The notes beneath the pieces are model-generated. The model was not told the DNA's origin and did not search any database. It saw nothing but the letters and a program-made list of their open reading frames with translations. This document shows, piece after piece, positions 34,288-42,246 of a stretch of DNA of 64,000 nt (position 1 is its first letter; each line of letters begins with the position of its first letter). Where the stretch lies: positions 3,816,001-3,880,000 of the forward strand of contig NZ_OY762999.1 in NCBI RefSeq assembly GCF_963666665.1. Reading direction: 5' to 3'. This DNA is from Maridesulfovibrio sp. Lineage in GTDB: Bacteria > Desulfobacterota > Desulfovibrionia > Desulfovibrionales > Desulfovibrionaceae. A program made the translations under genes and the position numbers.

Positions 34288-34836
34288 CTAAGAAGAAAGA
34301 ACCCTGTATAGGGTCTGACGACTGACTCCATATTCCTCAGCCAGAGCCTTCTTCTCGGACCCTGCTGCAACCTTATCCTTTATCTCTTGCACCTGCTCCG
34401 GTGTTAGCTTGGCTTTCCTTCCGCAATGCTTGCCCTTTGCCTGAGCCTTTGCAATTCCTTCCCTCTGACGTTCCTTGATGATCTCCCTTTCAAACTGAGC
34501 CACTGCACCTATTATCTGCAATTGCAGTGTCTGGAATGGGTTATCTTCTCCGGTAAACGTCAGGGACTCTTTATGAAACCTTACAGCAACTCCTTTTCCC
34601 GTCAGTATCTCAAGAAGGGACAGAAGGTCACTCAGGTTCCTTGCAAGGCGATCGATTGAGTGAACGTGGAGAGTGTCACCTTTCCTCAGGAATCTAAGAC
34701 ATTCCTCAAGGACAGGACGCTTAGAAGTTGAAGCACTGGCCTTCTCTTCATAAACGTGGTCAAGCTCTACCTTATCAAGCTGACGGTCTGTTTTCTGGTC
34801 TGTTGTGCTTACACGGATGTAGCCTACTTGTGTCAT
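34288..34836 (-). CDS. Serine resolvase/invertase (Pin/Tn3 type)
   Basis: The 182-residue protein has the catalytic domain YIRVSTTDQ (Ser10), LHVHSIDRLARNLSDLL, AQFEREIIKERQREGIAKAQ, and a C-terminal helix-turn-helix (GSEKKALAEEYGVSRQTLYRVL). It would resolve dimers or invert DNA at a res-like site. CAGGAGGTAAAGAC precedes the ATG at 34836. Inverted repeats immediately upstream (34861-35075) are candidate sites. It is separate from the large integrase at the element's right end. Confidence 0.92.
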   Translation of the reverse strand: MTQVGYIRVSTTDQKTDRQLDKVELDHVYEEKASASTSKRPVLEECLRFLRKGDTLHVHSIDRLARNLSDLLSLLEILTGKGVAVRFHKESLTFTGEDNPFQTLQLQIIGAVAQFEREIIKERQREGIAKAQAKGKHCGRKAKLTPEQVQEIKDKVAAGSEKKALAEEYGVSRQTLYRVLSS

Positions 34837-34860
34837 GTCTTTACCTCCTGTTGCGTTGTC

Positions 34861-35075
34861 GTGTAACAAAAGGTTTAGACATGATAAGAAGTAGTGTCAA
34901 TAAATTAAATTACAAGGTTGTGTTACACGGTGTTATGCGGGTTAACTGAGGCAGTGTAACATGTCACAGAAGGTGTACCTTTTGAGATAAAGGAGCTAGC
35001 CTTCACAGTATGAAGGGTATCGTATTTTGCGACTCCCTTTGCATGGTTTAAGGGTGTCACTAATCGTTACACCCT
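34861..35075. repeat. Cluster of inverted repeats, candidate res/operator region
   Basis: GTGTAACA at 34861-34868 and again at 34954-34961 pairs with TGTTACAC at 34921-34928. A second inverted repeat, AGGGTGT (35051-35057) with ACACCCT (35069-35075), follows. The cluster begins 25 bases upstream of the resolvase start, the usual place for resolvase binding sites. Confidence 0.55.
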
Positions 35076-35312
35076 TTGAATACAGTAGCGAATCACGACG
35101 GTATCCAGCCCATTGGTAAGCCCCTCCCTGCCCATCACATACCTATTGCTGACTCCAGGCTCCTATAGGAGAGCGAACGGCCCTATCGGGGGAAAACCGA
35201 GGTAGAAATATATTGTAAAGCGTCTCAAATTTTTCAGTCAAAATATTTACGAAGGATAGATAGACTTGACCTCTTCAATTTGAAAATTATCCTTACTTTC
35301 AAGGAGGTTCAC
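35076..35312. other. Non-coding stretch upstream of small membrane protein gene
   Basis: It contains GGCTCCTATAGGAGAGCG and CCCTATCGGGGG, which can form small hairpins, and an AT-rich promoter-like part with TTGACC near 35265. I see no gene. Confidence 0.35.
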
Positions 35313-35534
35313 ATGTACAGAATGTTGTTTTTTGGAATTCTACTTGGCTATGCAATCGCAGTTCTACTTTTTAACCAATTTGGAGGTCCAGGGCGATATC
35401 AGTTTACGAACATCAGAACTCCTACAATTCTGGATACACGAACAGGGATCGCTAAAAGTTTTAGTCCCAGCAAGAAAGGAGGTAGGGTCATAGCCATTTA
35501 TGACTACAAAAAAGGCACTGCAACTTTACAATAG
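35313..35534 (+). CDS. Small membrane-anchored protein
   Basis: The 73-residue product has one N-terminal membrane helix (MLFFGILLGYAIAVLLFNQF) and a short soluble tail with KGGRVIAIYDYKKGTATLQ. The family is unknown. AAGGAGGTTCAC is a strong ribosome site ahead of the ATG at 35313. It reads toward the leftward phage structural genes. Confidence 0.6.
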   Translation: MYRMLFFGILLGYAIAVLLFNQFGGPGRYQFTNIRTPTILDTRTGIAKSFSPSKKGGRVIAIYDYKKGTATLQ

Positions 35535-35584
35535 CCATGAGGAGGGGACGCAATTTAAGCGATCCCCTCAAGTCACCCCGTAGC

Positions 35585-36541
35585 CTACCTACGGCCCACT
35601 TTAACAAGCCCCATCTTAACGGCTGCTTTCCACGGTATTTCACCCATTGTAGCAGTCTTAAGGACAACTTCATTACCAACCTTACGGGCCTCAAGGATAC
35701 CATTACCCAGGTCAGCATTAAGGATTGCATCAGGATTCATCTTATCCATGTCTGCAAGGAACTCTCCGGCAAGTTGTTTGTAACCGGAGGTTGTACGCTT
35801 AACAGCATGGTCCATAATGGCTTGATGGAGTTCTCTCGGCTTATTGTTTCGTACCCATTCAAAGCACTGCTGAGGATCCAGGCCCATATCCGAGACAACC
35901 TTATATGCCTGTCCTTCAAACTGTGAGCGTAGGCCATTAACGATCTCTGCCATTTCTCCAGGCTCTTTGCCTACCTGAGAAGATGCACGACCGAGATAGC
36001 TATCAATGTCTTCACCTGCTGCTATACGGTTCAAGGCTCCCCATATCGTAGACTGATCGACCATGCTGCCAATGGCATTAAGAGTATTTTCTGTGTCGTC
36101 ACTGAAATATTCAGGCTGGTCATTTTGCTCATAGTCTTCCTGTTCAGAGACTTCCGGCTTTTGTGATGGAGAATGACGAGGAGCTTCACTGTAGGTTCCA
36201 TCAGGGTTCACCTGGAGGATACCAATGTTCACAAGGTCTTTAACTCTGGCCTCTGTCCCATCAGGAAGGGTAACAATAGAATCATCAGTCAGGTTACCTC
36301 GGCCCCTGATCGGAGTTCCTGAGGCTGTCCTTCCAGTATCCAAGTAGTGTGCTCCACTTTCTTTGGCTTTCTGCTGTTCATCCCAGACATCGTATGAGTG
36401 GCTTCCATTGTCGACTATGGTCTTACCGCTGTAGACATCACAGGTCATGCCAGGACCATTGTCCTCAATGCTTCCCTGAATGGGAGTAGAAGGGGCTTTA
36501 GGAGCGTAAAGCTGTGACATTGCTTCATCGTAACTGGTCAT
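35585..36541 (-). CDS. Phage-type protein of unknown function, 318 aa
   Basis: I do not recognise this family. The N-terminal half is acidic and low in structure (EVSEQEDYEQNDQPEYFSDD, residues about 135-160); the C-terminal half is helical (FEWVRNNKPRELHQAIMDHA, GYKQLAGEFLADMDKMNPDA) and ends with a small beta region. This shape recalls scaffold or internal virion proteins of podoviruses, but that is only a guess. It is the last gene of the leftward phage set. AAGAGGTAAAAGAAT precedes the ATG. Confidence 0.6.
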   Translation of the reverse strand: MTSYDEAMSQLYAPKAPSTPIQGSIEDNGPGMTCDVYSGKTIVDNGSHSYDVWDEQQKAKESGAHYLDTGRTASGTPIRGRGNLTDDSIVTLPDGTEARVKDLVNIGILQVNPDGTYSEAPRHSPSQKPEVSEQEDYEQNDQPEYFSDDTENTLNAIGSMVDQSTIWGALNRIAAGEDIDSYLGRASSQVGKEPGEMAEIVNGLRSQFEGQAYKVVSDMGLDPQQCFEWVRNNKPRELHQAIMDHAVKRTTSGYKQLAGEFLADMDKMNPDAILNADLGNGILEARKVGNEVVLKTATMGEIPWKAAVKMGLVKVGRR

Positions 36542-36576
36542 ATTCTTTTACCTCTTTGCGTTGATTAATTTGGTGG

Positions 36577-37269
36577 TTAAAGATTGAAAGGTTTGTCCAT
36601 GTCTTCAAGATGGGAAGGAAGTGTTTGCCGCTCTTCTCGCTCTTTCTTGATCACCTGTCGTGCGACATTGAGGGCAAAGGAGCCAATGGCAGAATCACAG
36701 ATACGATCAGCCAGAAAGTCCTTCACGCCTACGGTAATCCTGTTCTTGCGATAGATGGTCTTTCCTTCCCATTCCTTGCGGGAAGATGGGAGACGTAGAA
36801 TCCGAGTAATCAAAGAGTGTCTGAACTCTCTGTCATTATGAAAACGCCTGGGTTCATCTTCCTGCATGAGGAACATGGCTATAATGACTGTGAGAATATC
36901 CGAGGGCTTAACCCCGGCATTGCGGAGGGTAACGAGCCAGTTGCTGACACGAGGCCATACCGCTTTCGATTTGTGATTGATCTCGTGCCATTGAGCTTTC
37001 GCTAACAGATCGCCGAGGACAATCCTGGCTCCTACAAGAGCACCGTGATTTTTATTGGCCTCGGTAAATGTTTGAGCTTTTTCCAGGTATGGACGTAGCT
37101 CACCTTTGGTCACTGTCTTGCCAAGTGGATGCCCTGTGCTTCTGTTACGATCATCATGGTATTGGCAATACTGGCTAAAGTTCTTCCGGTATCCAAAACA
37201 CCCTGGTACTGAGCAATGCTGAGGGTTTGCCTTGAGATGAGCTAATCTTTTTCGATCTTTATCATTCAT
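36577..37269 (-). CDS. Phage-type protein with Cys/His cluster
   Basis: The 230-residue basic protein has an N-terminal metal-binding-like cluster CSVPGCFGYRKNFSQYCQYH (residues about 19-38), followed by a helical body (NWLVTLRNAGVKPSDILTVI, FADR-type region VKDFLADRICDSAIGSFAL). I know no function. It overlaps the end of the gp14-like gene by eight bases, so both are read together in the leftward phage set. Confidence 0.6.
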   Translation of the reverse strand: MNDKDRKRLAHLKANPQHCSVPGCFGYRKNFSQYCQYHDDRNRSTGHPLGKTVTKGELRPYLEKAQTFTEANKNHGALVGARIVLGDLLAKAQWHEINHKSKAVWPRVSNWLVTLRNAGVKPSDILTVIIAMFLMQEDEPRRFHNDREFRHSLITRILRLPSSRKEWEGKTIYRKNRITVGVKDFLADRICDSAIGSFALNVARQVIKKEREERQTLPSHLEDMDKPFNL

Positions 37270-37840
37270 CGTCTTTGTAGAATCTGTGGTAGTTCTCTAA
37301 GGCAGAAGCTCCGATGGAAAGACCTGCACCCAGAAGGCTTGGACTCGACACAGGAGCCGGGGTATACCTCTGGAAGCTTGTTCCACGGTTCTTAGCTTCC
37401 CTTCGGAATCCCTGAATCTGCATGTCATTCTGTACTGAATCCATCTCATAGCCATGCAGGATGGAATCTTTGTAACGAGCTTCCTGTCTGTAGAAGTCAG
37501 CCATAAGGGAATCAAATGACAGACCAGCGGATTCACTGGAAGCCATTGCAGTACCAGCTTTCTGGAGGGCTTCAATGTGCAGGTCTTGTACTTCTTCTGA
37601 GGCAGCTTCCTGTTTCTGCATGAGTTCCATGTTAGAAGCTGCGGCCTGTTCAACGTATGTTTTGTTTGCGATCTCAGCGTTCTGGAGCATGGCTCTCTGG
37701 TTCTCTTTCGCAAGACGGGCTTGATACTCGGCCTGTGCGTTGGCCTGTTCCTGGCCCTGCATGTAACTTGCTCCGGCAGATGCTGCTGCCACAGCCATTG
37801 AAGACCAGAACGCTGTCGTTGCACTTATCGGTTCACACAT
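37262..37840 (-). CDS. Internal virion protein, T7 gp14-like
   Basis: The 192-residue protein has the layout of podovirus gp14 ejection proteins: a short N-terminal hydrophobic segment (WSSMAVAAASAGASYMQGQE), a long Ala/Gln-rich helical part (QANAQAEYQARLAKENQRAM), then SLMADFYRQEARYKDSIL and a Gly-rich tail (LLGAGLSIGASALENY). In T7, gp14 leaves the virion and forms part of the DNA channel in the outer membrane. The match is by architecture and motif style, not by alignment. No gp15 or gp16 homologue of normal size is next to it. Confidence 0.6.
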   Translation of the reverse strand: MCEPISATTAFWSSMAVAAASAGASYMQGQEQANAQAEYQARLAKENQRAMLQNAEIANKTYVEQAAASNMELMQKQEAASEEVQDLHIEALQKAGTAMASSESAGLSFDSLMADFYRQEARYKDSILHGYEMDSVQNDMQIQGFRREAKNRGTSFQRYTPAPVSSPSLLGAGLSIGASALENYHRFYKDDE

Positions 37841-37851
37841 GGGCGTAACCT

Positions 37852-38067
37852 CTACGCAATGCCCATTAACTTCCTGTCTTCATCTGAGAGCTTTGTTCGG
37901 GAGTTAAAAGGGTTTTTCCCAAAGCGGAACGGGAAGAGAGGACAGGAAGTGATTGTGCATTTCTTAACTTCATTTGAGCTACCGCCAGAGCAATCAAGAC
38001 ACTTGGCTCTGACAGCCTTAACCGGAGAGGTAATTGAGGTGTCTGTTTCAGTATTCATAATTTTCAT
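37852..38067 (-). CDS. Small Cys-rich protein (CLDCSGG...CPLFPFR type)
   Basis: The 71-residue protein carries AKCLDCSGGSSNEVKKCTI and CPLFPFRFGKNP, a pattern I recognise from small phage and island proteins of unknown role that likely bind zinc through four Cys. Two ATG codons (MKI or MNT) could start it. It lies between the gp14-like gene and the small-terminase-like gene in the leftward set. Confidence 0.7.
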   Translation of the reverse strand: MKIMNTETDTSITSPVKAVRAKCLDCSGGSSNEVKKCTITSCPLFPFRFGKNPFNSRTKLSDEDRKLMGIA

Positions 38068-38194
38068 TTTTCGGGACTCTGTGTCCCATTTTTTTACACA
38101 AGGGGTTTAAGATGAACTTTGGTAAGGGAAGAAAGCTAAAAATTCATGGAAGGGGTTATAGACCCTGGTTCACGAGCAAAAACGGGTATATCTG

Positions 38195-38434
38195 CTACTG
38201 GTTCCAGGACTCATCATCGTAGGTAGGAAGATCAGCCGTAAGTTTCTCCAGAGCCTCACGCATTGCTAAGGGATCACCTATGGTGTCCTGAGTGACTCCA
38301 TTGTCTCGGAGGAACTGACGGACCACGTTAAGAAACGAGGCTTTTGGTTCATCGTCATTTTCCAGTTGTTTCATCATGGTGTCCCTGAGGGCATACCAGA
38401 GAGACTTTAGCTGATCTTGATCTGCTTTTGACAT
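38195..38434 (-). CDS. Probable small terminase subunit (T7 DNA maturase A-like)
   Basis: The 79-residue protein matches the pattern of podovirus small terminases: an N-terminal helix (LKSLWYALRDTMMKQLEND), then ASFLNVVRQFLRDNGV, and a C-terminal KLTADLPTYDDESW. In T7-like phages this subunit picks phage DNA for packaging. No large terminase follows. If active, it could direct a helper's packaging motor to this element; that is inference. Confidence 0.6.
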   Translation of the reverse strand: MSKADQDQLKSLWYALRDTMMKQLENDDEPKASFLNVVRQFLRDNGVTQDTIGDPLAMREALEKLTADLPTYDDESWNQ

Positions 38435-38452
38435 TCTTGACCTCCTGTCGTG

Positions 38453-38782
38453 TTAAACGATTGAGCTTTTACCTCTGGCCCCTGCAAGCATGAGAAACTT
38501 GATAAGTTCTCGGTCTGACTCTTCACCTGACTTGAGGTTCCTGAGGTGTTCTGCATGAATGACCAGAGAGCGGCGAACAATTGCAGAAGCCGACAAGGAA
38601 CGACCTCCAAGCTTTTCACTGTACCAATCACGGATGAACTGGAGGTCGTCTTCAAGCTCTGGAGTGGTACAGAAAGCATGCTTCTGTGTTTTGCCTGCAC
38701 CCTTGAGGCGAACCTGAGGCTGAGTATTGCTGCTGCGGGGAATCTTCAAAGTATCGCTGTTGCTTTTGACGGTCTTAGACAT
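38453..38782 (-). CDS. Small phage-type protein, possible DNA-binding
   Basis: The 109-residue protein has a basic N-terminus (SKTVKSNSDTLKIPRSSNTQ) and a C-terminal half GRSLSASAIVRRSLVIHAEH that resembles a ribbon-helix-helix or short helical DNA-binding unit. I do not know the family. It is the first gene of the leftward set and lies about 440 bases downstream of the leftward T7-like promoter candidate. AGGAGTAGCT precedes the ATG. Confidence 0.6.
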   Translation of the reverse strand: MSKTVKSNSDTLKIPRSSNTQPQVRLKGAGKTQKHAFCTTPELEDDLQFIRDWYSEKLGGRSLSASAIVRRSLVIHAEHLRNLKSGEESDRELIKFLMLAGARGKSSIV

Positions 38783-38915
38783 AGCTACTCCTGTATGTGG
38801 TTAATGGTTTACTTTGGACAAAAGAAAAGCAGGACAGCCGTAATGACTGCCCTGCTGTACCCAACGCAAAGAGACGGTGGGAGGGAGGATCAATTGTGAA
38901 GAAGAATCATAATCG

Positions 38916-38971
38916 AAGAAGCTCACCGCTCTGACTGTCCACCATCAGACAATCAAAGTGATGAGCTTCTT
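38916..38971. repeat. Large perfect-armed hairpin
   Basis: AAGAAGCTCA (38916-38925) pairs perfectly with TGAGCTTCTT (38962-38971); inside, TCTGA and TCAGA pair again. It lies between the leftward T7-like promoter and the first leftward gene, where an RNase III-type processing site or terminator of T7-like phages would be found. Confidence 0.6.
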
Positions 38972-39070
38972 AACTCTGTTCTGGTCTACCGAATAGCTAC
39001 CAGGAACTGAGACAGACCTCTTGGTCTTGCTTCAAAGGAGAATTACATGAACAAAGAATATCTTTAGAAC

Positions 39071-39186
39071 ACCTATGGTATTCTTATGGGTTAACTTAAG
39101 ATAGGGATATAAGAAGAAGATAAGTAAGATTAAACTTAGGTATAACTATAAGAAGACTATAGATTACCTATGGTACTCTTATAGGT
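39071..39186. repeat. Two 20-base direct repeats in an AT-rich gene-free region
   Basis: ACCTATGGTATTCTTATGGG (39071-39090) and ACCTATGGTACTCTTATAGG (39167-39186) differ at two positions. Between them are short runs of AAGAAGAT and ATAAGAAGA. The region 38783-39426 has no gene; such repeat-rich AT tracts suit a replication origin or regulatory region. Confidence 0.5.
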
Positions 39187-39226
39187 ATCTTATAGGGAAT
39201 CTTTCTTCATCCCTGGGTCTCTCTCC

Positions 39227-39248
39227 TTACATAGTGCGCCCCAATTCT
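39227..39248 (-). promoter_or_regulatory. T7/K11-like phage RNA polymerase promoter, leftward
   Basis: On the - strand it reads AATTGGGGCGCACTATGTAA, the same as 30945-30966 except for one base over 22. It faces left toward the small terminase and gp14-like genes. The two copies therefore point inward from both sides of the phage-like module. Confidence 0.6.
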
Positions 39249-39426
39249 ATCTATCTGTAATAAAAGACAAAATCAGGATCAGTTATTTTAAATTTAAATA
39301 TGCCATTTCGTTCTTCTTGAATCCCTGACGGAACCAGAGGGTGAGGACGTGAGACGCATCGTCACGATTTCCTTGCCGTCAGCGGCAACCGTGGTGATTT
39401 CCACCACAACTGACGAAAGCACCGTA

Positions 39427-41175
39427 TCAGCCTTGAAGAAAAATATCTCGCAACGCTGCACCGTTCAATATACGGTCCACCGGAGGCCACTGAGCATCGA
39501 CTACCACAACCTCAGGCATCGACAAACCTTCTCCATTGTATCCCTCAGAATCCTTCTGACCTTCTTTTACGAGTATCTTCCGAGGCTTACCTTTGATACC
39601 CTTCATGCTTATTGAAATTGTACCGTGTGCTTTTTCCTCAGGGGTAGCCGGGGTAAACACAATTTTGTCAATGGATTTACGGAGTAGGTGAAAGAGCTTG
39701 CGTCTCACGTCAAGTTTATCTGACTCAGAGCCTTCACGCTCTATCGTGATAAATTTTATCATTGCAGACTCAAGCTCCTCATACTCTTTGCCTACACTCT
39801 CATAACGCTCTTGCTCATTTGCAAGATCACTTTGATATTTAGCCAATGATTCTTGAAGTTTGTCTCGCTCTTCTTCCAATGCATCGAGGCGGGTAAGCAA
39901 AGCATTACTGTCAGGACGCTCAAGCAAAAGGTCTGTAAGACGTTCTATCTTGCTCTGTGTTGCGTTTAATCTGCTCTCGGTAGTGTTTACACTATCTTCA
40001 AGTTTTTGAACGCTCTCACGGCAATTTTCAAAGACGGATGGAAAGAGTTCCCTATAATCAAGCTCAAGTAGATTCAGAATTATATGGGCTTGTGTCTCCG
40101 GGTATCTCCATGCGTAACGCTTGCAATTTAAGTTCATTCTTGCATGAGAGCATACGAGATAACTTCCTCCCTTGGGCGGCTTTCCTTTATTTTCAAAGTG
40201 CATCTTTCCACCACAAGAGCCGCAATAACATATTCCACTGAATAAGTTTGAATACTTCTTAGCAATATTCCCTCCTGGTACAGCTTTGCTTTTCCTTATT
40301 TTCAGTGCTCGGAGAAATGTTTCAAGAGGTACTACAGTCGGAAAATAGTTGTCTATGGGATCGCCTACAGGGACACGCCTACGTTTACCTTCTACGTCTT
40401 TCATCTTATGCGGTTGATAGCGTCCTATCACAGCTTCATTCTGCAATATTTTATCCACATAAGAATATATCCATCCCTTAGATCGTCCGAATGGTTTTAT
40501 CCCTTCTTCGTTTAAGGTCATTGCAATTTTACGCTTCCCAATACCTTCGAGTGTCATTTTAAAAATACGTCTGACCACCTCGGCTCTTTCTTCAATGACA
40601 ACATATTCGTTATTCTTTTTGTCCAGCTTCAACCATGCAGGACAACGAGAAGTCAGTTTCTGTTCTCCTGCTGTAGCCTTTCTACGTTTTTCCTTCCATG
40701 ATTCAGATAACCTTTTAGATTTCGTGAGTGATTCATCATAGGCCCTCTGCATGATGGCTATTGAGATCATGAGATCAGAGAAAGCAAGATCACCTTCGTT
40801 TGCTGAATAGACCTTACGATCTTGGAGAGTGACGATATTAACTCCCATATCCAGGATACTTGAGAACTGCTGAAAAGCTCGATATGGAGATTGCCTTGAG
40901 AGACGGTCCAGGCTCTCAACGAGAAGGTATGAGCCTTTCTTAACCTTACCCTGGTGGACTGCTTCAAGGAAAACACTGAGAGCACCTTCCTCGGCATTAC
41001 GGCCTCTAAAGGCTGATACTCCGAGGTCTTGAAGGTTCAATGTGTCGTCGAGATCAAGATTGTTTTCTTCTGCATATTTGCGGCTAAGTTCAGTCTGCCT
41101 GCGGAAACTGTCACCTTTCATTTGATCAGGTGTTGAGAACCTTAAGTAGCTGTATGCTTTGGGTTTAATGTTCAT
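39427..41175 (-). CDS. Large serine recombinase (element integrase)
   Basis: The 582-residue protein has the N-terminal catalytic domain (YSYLRFSTPDQ with Ser14; LLVESLDRLSRQSP), the recombinase domain (RRIFKMTLEGIGKRKIAMTL, GWIYSYVDKILQNEAVIGRY), a zinc ribbon (CYCGSCGGKMHF, then CSHARMNLNCKRYAW) and a coiled coil (residues about 425-515). It would integrate circular DNA between attP and the comM attB, and excise it with a directionality factor not recognised here. The ATG at 41175 has GGAGGACTCC-type sequence nearby. Its start is about 65 bases from attR. Confidence 0.95.
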   Translation of the reverse strand: MNIKPKAYSYLRFSTPDQMKGDSFRRQTELSRKYAEENNLDLDDTLNLQDLGVSAFRGRNAEEGALSVFLEAVHQGKVKKGSYLLVESLDRLSRQSPYRAFQQFSSILDMGVNIVTLQDRKVYSANEGDLAFSDLMISIAIMQRAYDESLTKSKRLSESWKEKRRKATAGEQKLTSRCPAWLKLDKKNNEYVVIEERAEVVRRIFKMTLEGIGKRKIAMTLNEEGIKPFGRSKGWIYSYVDKILQNEAVIGRYQPHKMKDVEGKRRRVPVGDPIDNYFPTVVPLETFLRALKIRKSKAVPGGNIAKKYSNLFSGICYCGSCGGKMHFENKGKPPKGGSYLVCSHARMNLNCKRYAWRYPETQAHIILNLLELDYRELFPSVFENCRESVQKLEDSVNTTESRLNATQSKIERLTDLLLERPDSNALLTRLDALEEERDKLQESLAKYQSDLANEQERYESVGKEYEELESAMIKFITIEREGSESDKLDVRRKLFHLLRKSIDKIVFTPATPEEKAHGTISISMKGIKGKPRKILVKEGQKDSEGYNGEGLSMPEVVVVDAQWPPVDRILNGAALRDIFLQG

Positions 41176-41194
41176 TGTTGGAGTCCTCCAATCA

Positions 41195-41260
41195 GTGTTA
41201 TGTATATCAGTTTTGCGTCGGGTACTCAACACATAACATGCTTTTCATCGGTCCTCCGGG
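41195..41260. other. Right attachment site (attR)
   Basis: Foreign sequence ends near CATAACA and comM resumes at TGCTTTTCATCGGTCCTCC (from 41239). The shared TGCT with attL marks the likely crossover. The arms contain GTTATGTATATCAG and CGTCGGGTACTC, partly mirrored on the left side. Confidence 0.75.
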
Positions 41261-42113
41261 CAGCGGTAAGACCATGTTGGCCCGGCGCATTCCTACAGTG
41301 CTTCCTCCGCTGGTATTTGAGGAAGCGTTGGAGGTCACCAAGATTTACAGTGTTTCAGGACAGCTGGAACGTGATAAGTCACTCATGGTTACCCGGCCTT
41401 TCCGCGCTCCGCACCACACTATTTCCGATGCCGGCCTGATCGGCGGCGGGGCTTACCCGAAACCGGGAGAAGTTTCCTTGGCTCATCGCGGGGTTCTCTT
41501 TCTGGATGAACTGCCGGAATTCAAGAAGAATGTCCTTGAAGTTTTGCGACAGCCGCTTGAAGGTGGTGAAGTGACCATCTCCCGTGCAGCCATGTCTCTT
41601 TCCTATCCTGCTGACTTTATGCTTGTCGCCGCCATGAACCCTTGCCCCTGCGGATATTTTACTGATGAACGGCATGCCTGCACCTGTTCCGCACAGGCTG
41701 TTGCCCGTTACCGCTCCAAGCTTTCCGGCCCCTTGCTGGACCGCATAGATTTGCAGATTGAGGTTCCGGCTGTTGAGTATAAAGATTTGCGGGATTCTTC
41801 CGGGCTCGATTCAGGGTCCATGCGAGCAAATATCGAGCGGGTGCGGGGAATTCAGGCTGAGCGTTATATAGATATGGGCATTTTGACCAACAGCGAGCTG
41901 TCCGGTTCCTCTTTGGATAAATTCTGTAAACTCAGCGAATCCGAACATGCTTTTCTGGAGCAGGCTGTGCGCAGTCTTGGTCTTTCTGCACGTGCTTATA
42001 CCCGTATTTTGCGTATCTCGCGGACCATTGCCGATCTTGCCGGAGCGGACATGATTCAGGTTCAACATTTAGCTGAAGCTATCAATTACCGTAGTATGGA
42101 TAGACAAAGCTGA
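41239..42113 (+). pseudogene. comM: comM/yifB 3' part, cut off from its start
   Basis: This piece holds the ATPase and C-terminal domains of ComM: LFIGPPGSGKTMLARRIPTVL (Walker A), RPFRAPHHTISDAGLIGGG, GVLFLDELPEF (Walker B), and the zinc-type loop NPCPCGYFTDERHACTCSA, ending in the Mg-chelatase C-terminal helices (RAYTRILRISRTIADLAG). It is intact to its stop and in frame with the 5' part across the element. A stray upstream start inside the element (41175) could give a short chimera, but with no native ribosome site. Confidence 0.95.
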
Positions 42114-42246
42114 TTCTTGGCGTAATCAGTGTTTTAATATGAACGTGATAATGTCGTATTTGATGCTTGATTGCCACATTTCAGTAGTTGCCAAGTCCGA
42201 CAGGCTGTAATATTACCTACCGTACTGGTTCTTTCAGGGAGGGGTG

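Larger units (their letters stand above)
26962..41242. mobile_element. 14.3-kb element with large serine integrase, inserted in comM
   Basis: The limits are set by the break in comM: left CATAATCTGCT (26955-26965) and right CATAACATGCT (41232-41242) share TGCT, where the gene can be rejoined. A large serine integrase gene lies at the right edge, reading inward, as in serine-integrase phages and islands. Contents are endonuclease I, AIPR-cold-shock protein, tRNA-Arg 3' fragment, a T7-like phage module, a small heat-shock protein, zinc ribbon and resolvase. No conjugation, capsid or replication genes are visible. Confidence 0.93.

Noticed and set aside
38112..38222. 36-residue + strand frame MNFGKGRKLKIHG
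   Set aside because: It lies on the opposite strand of a packed leftward phage set and overlaps the small-terminase-like gene; only weak signals support it.
39071..39186. CRISPR-like array
   Set aside because: There are only two imperfect repeats 96 bases apart with no regular spacers and no cas genes.
39349..39615. Open frame on the + strand inside the integrase 3' end
   Set aside because: It is antisense to the large serine recombinase, which has complete domain motifs.
41175..41238. Alternative start that would join element sequence to the comM 3' part
   Set aside because: These codons are antisense to the integrase leader and have no ribosome site; the comM part starts at the att core.
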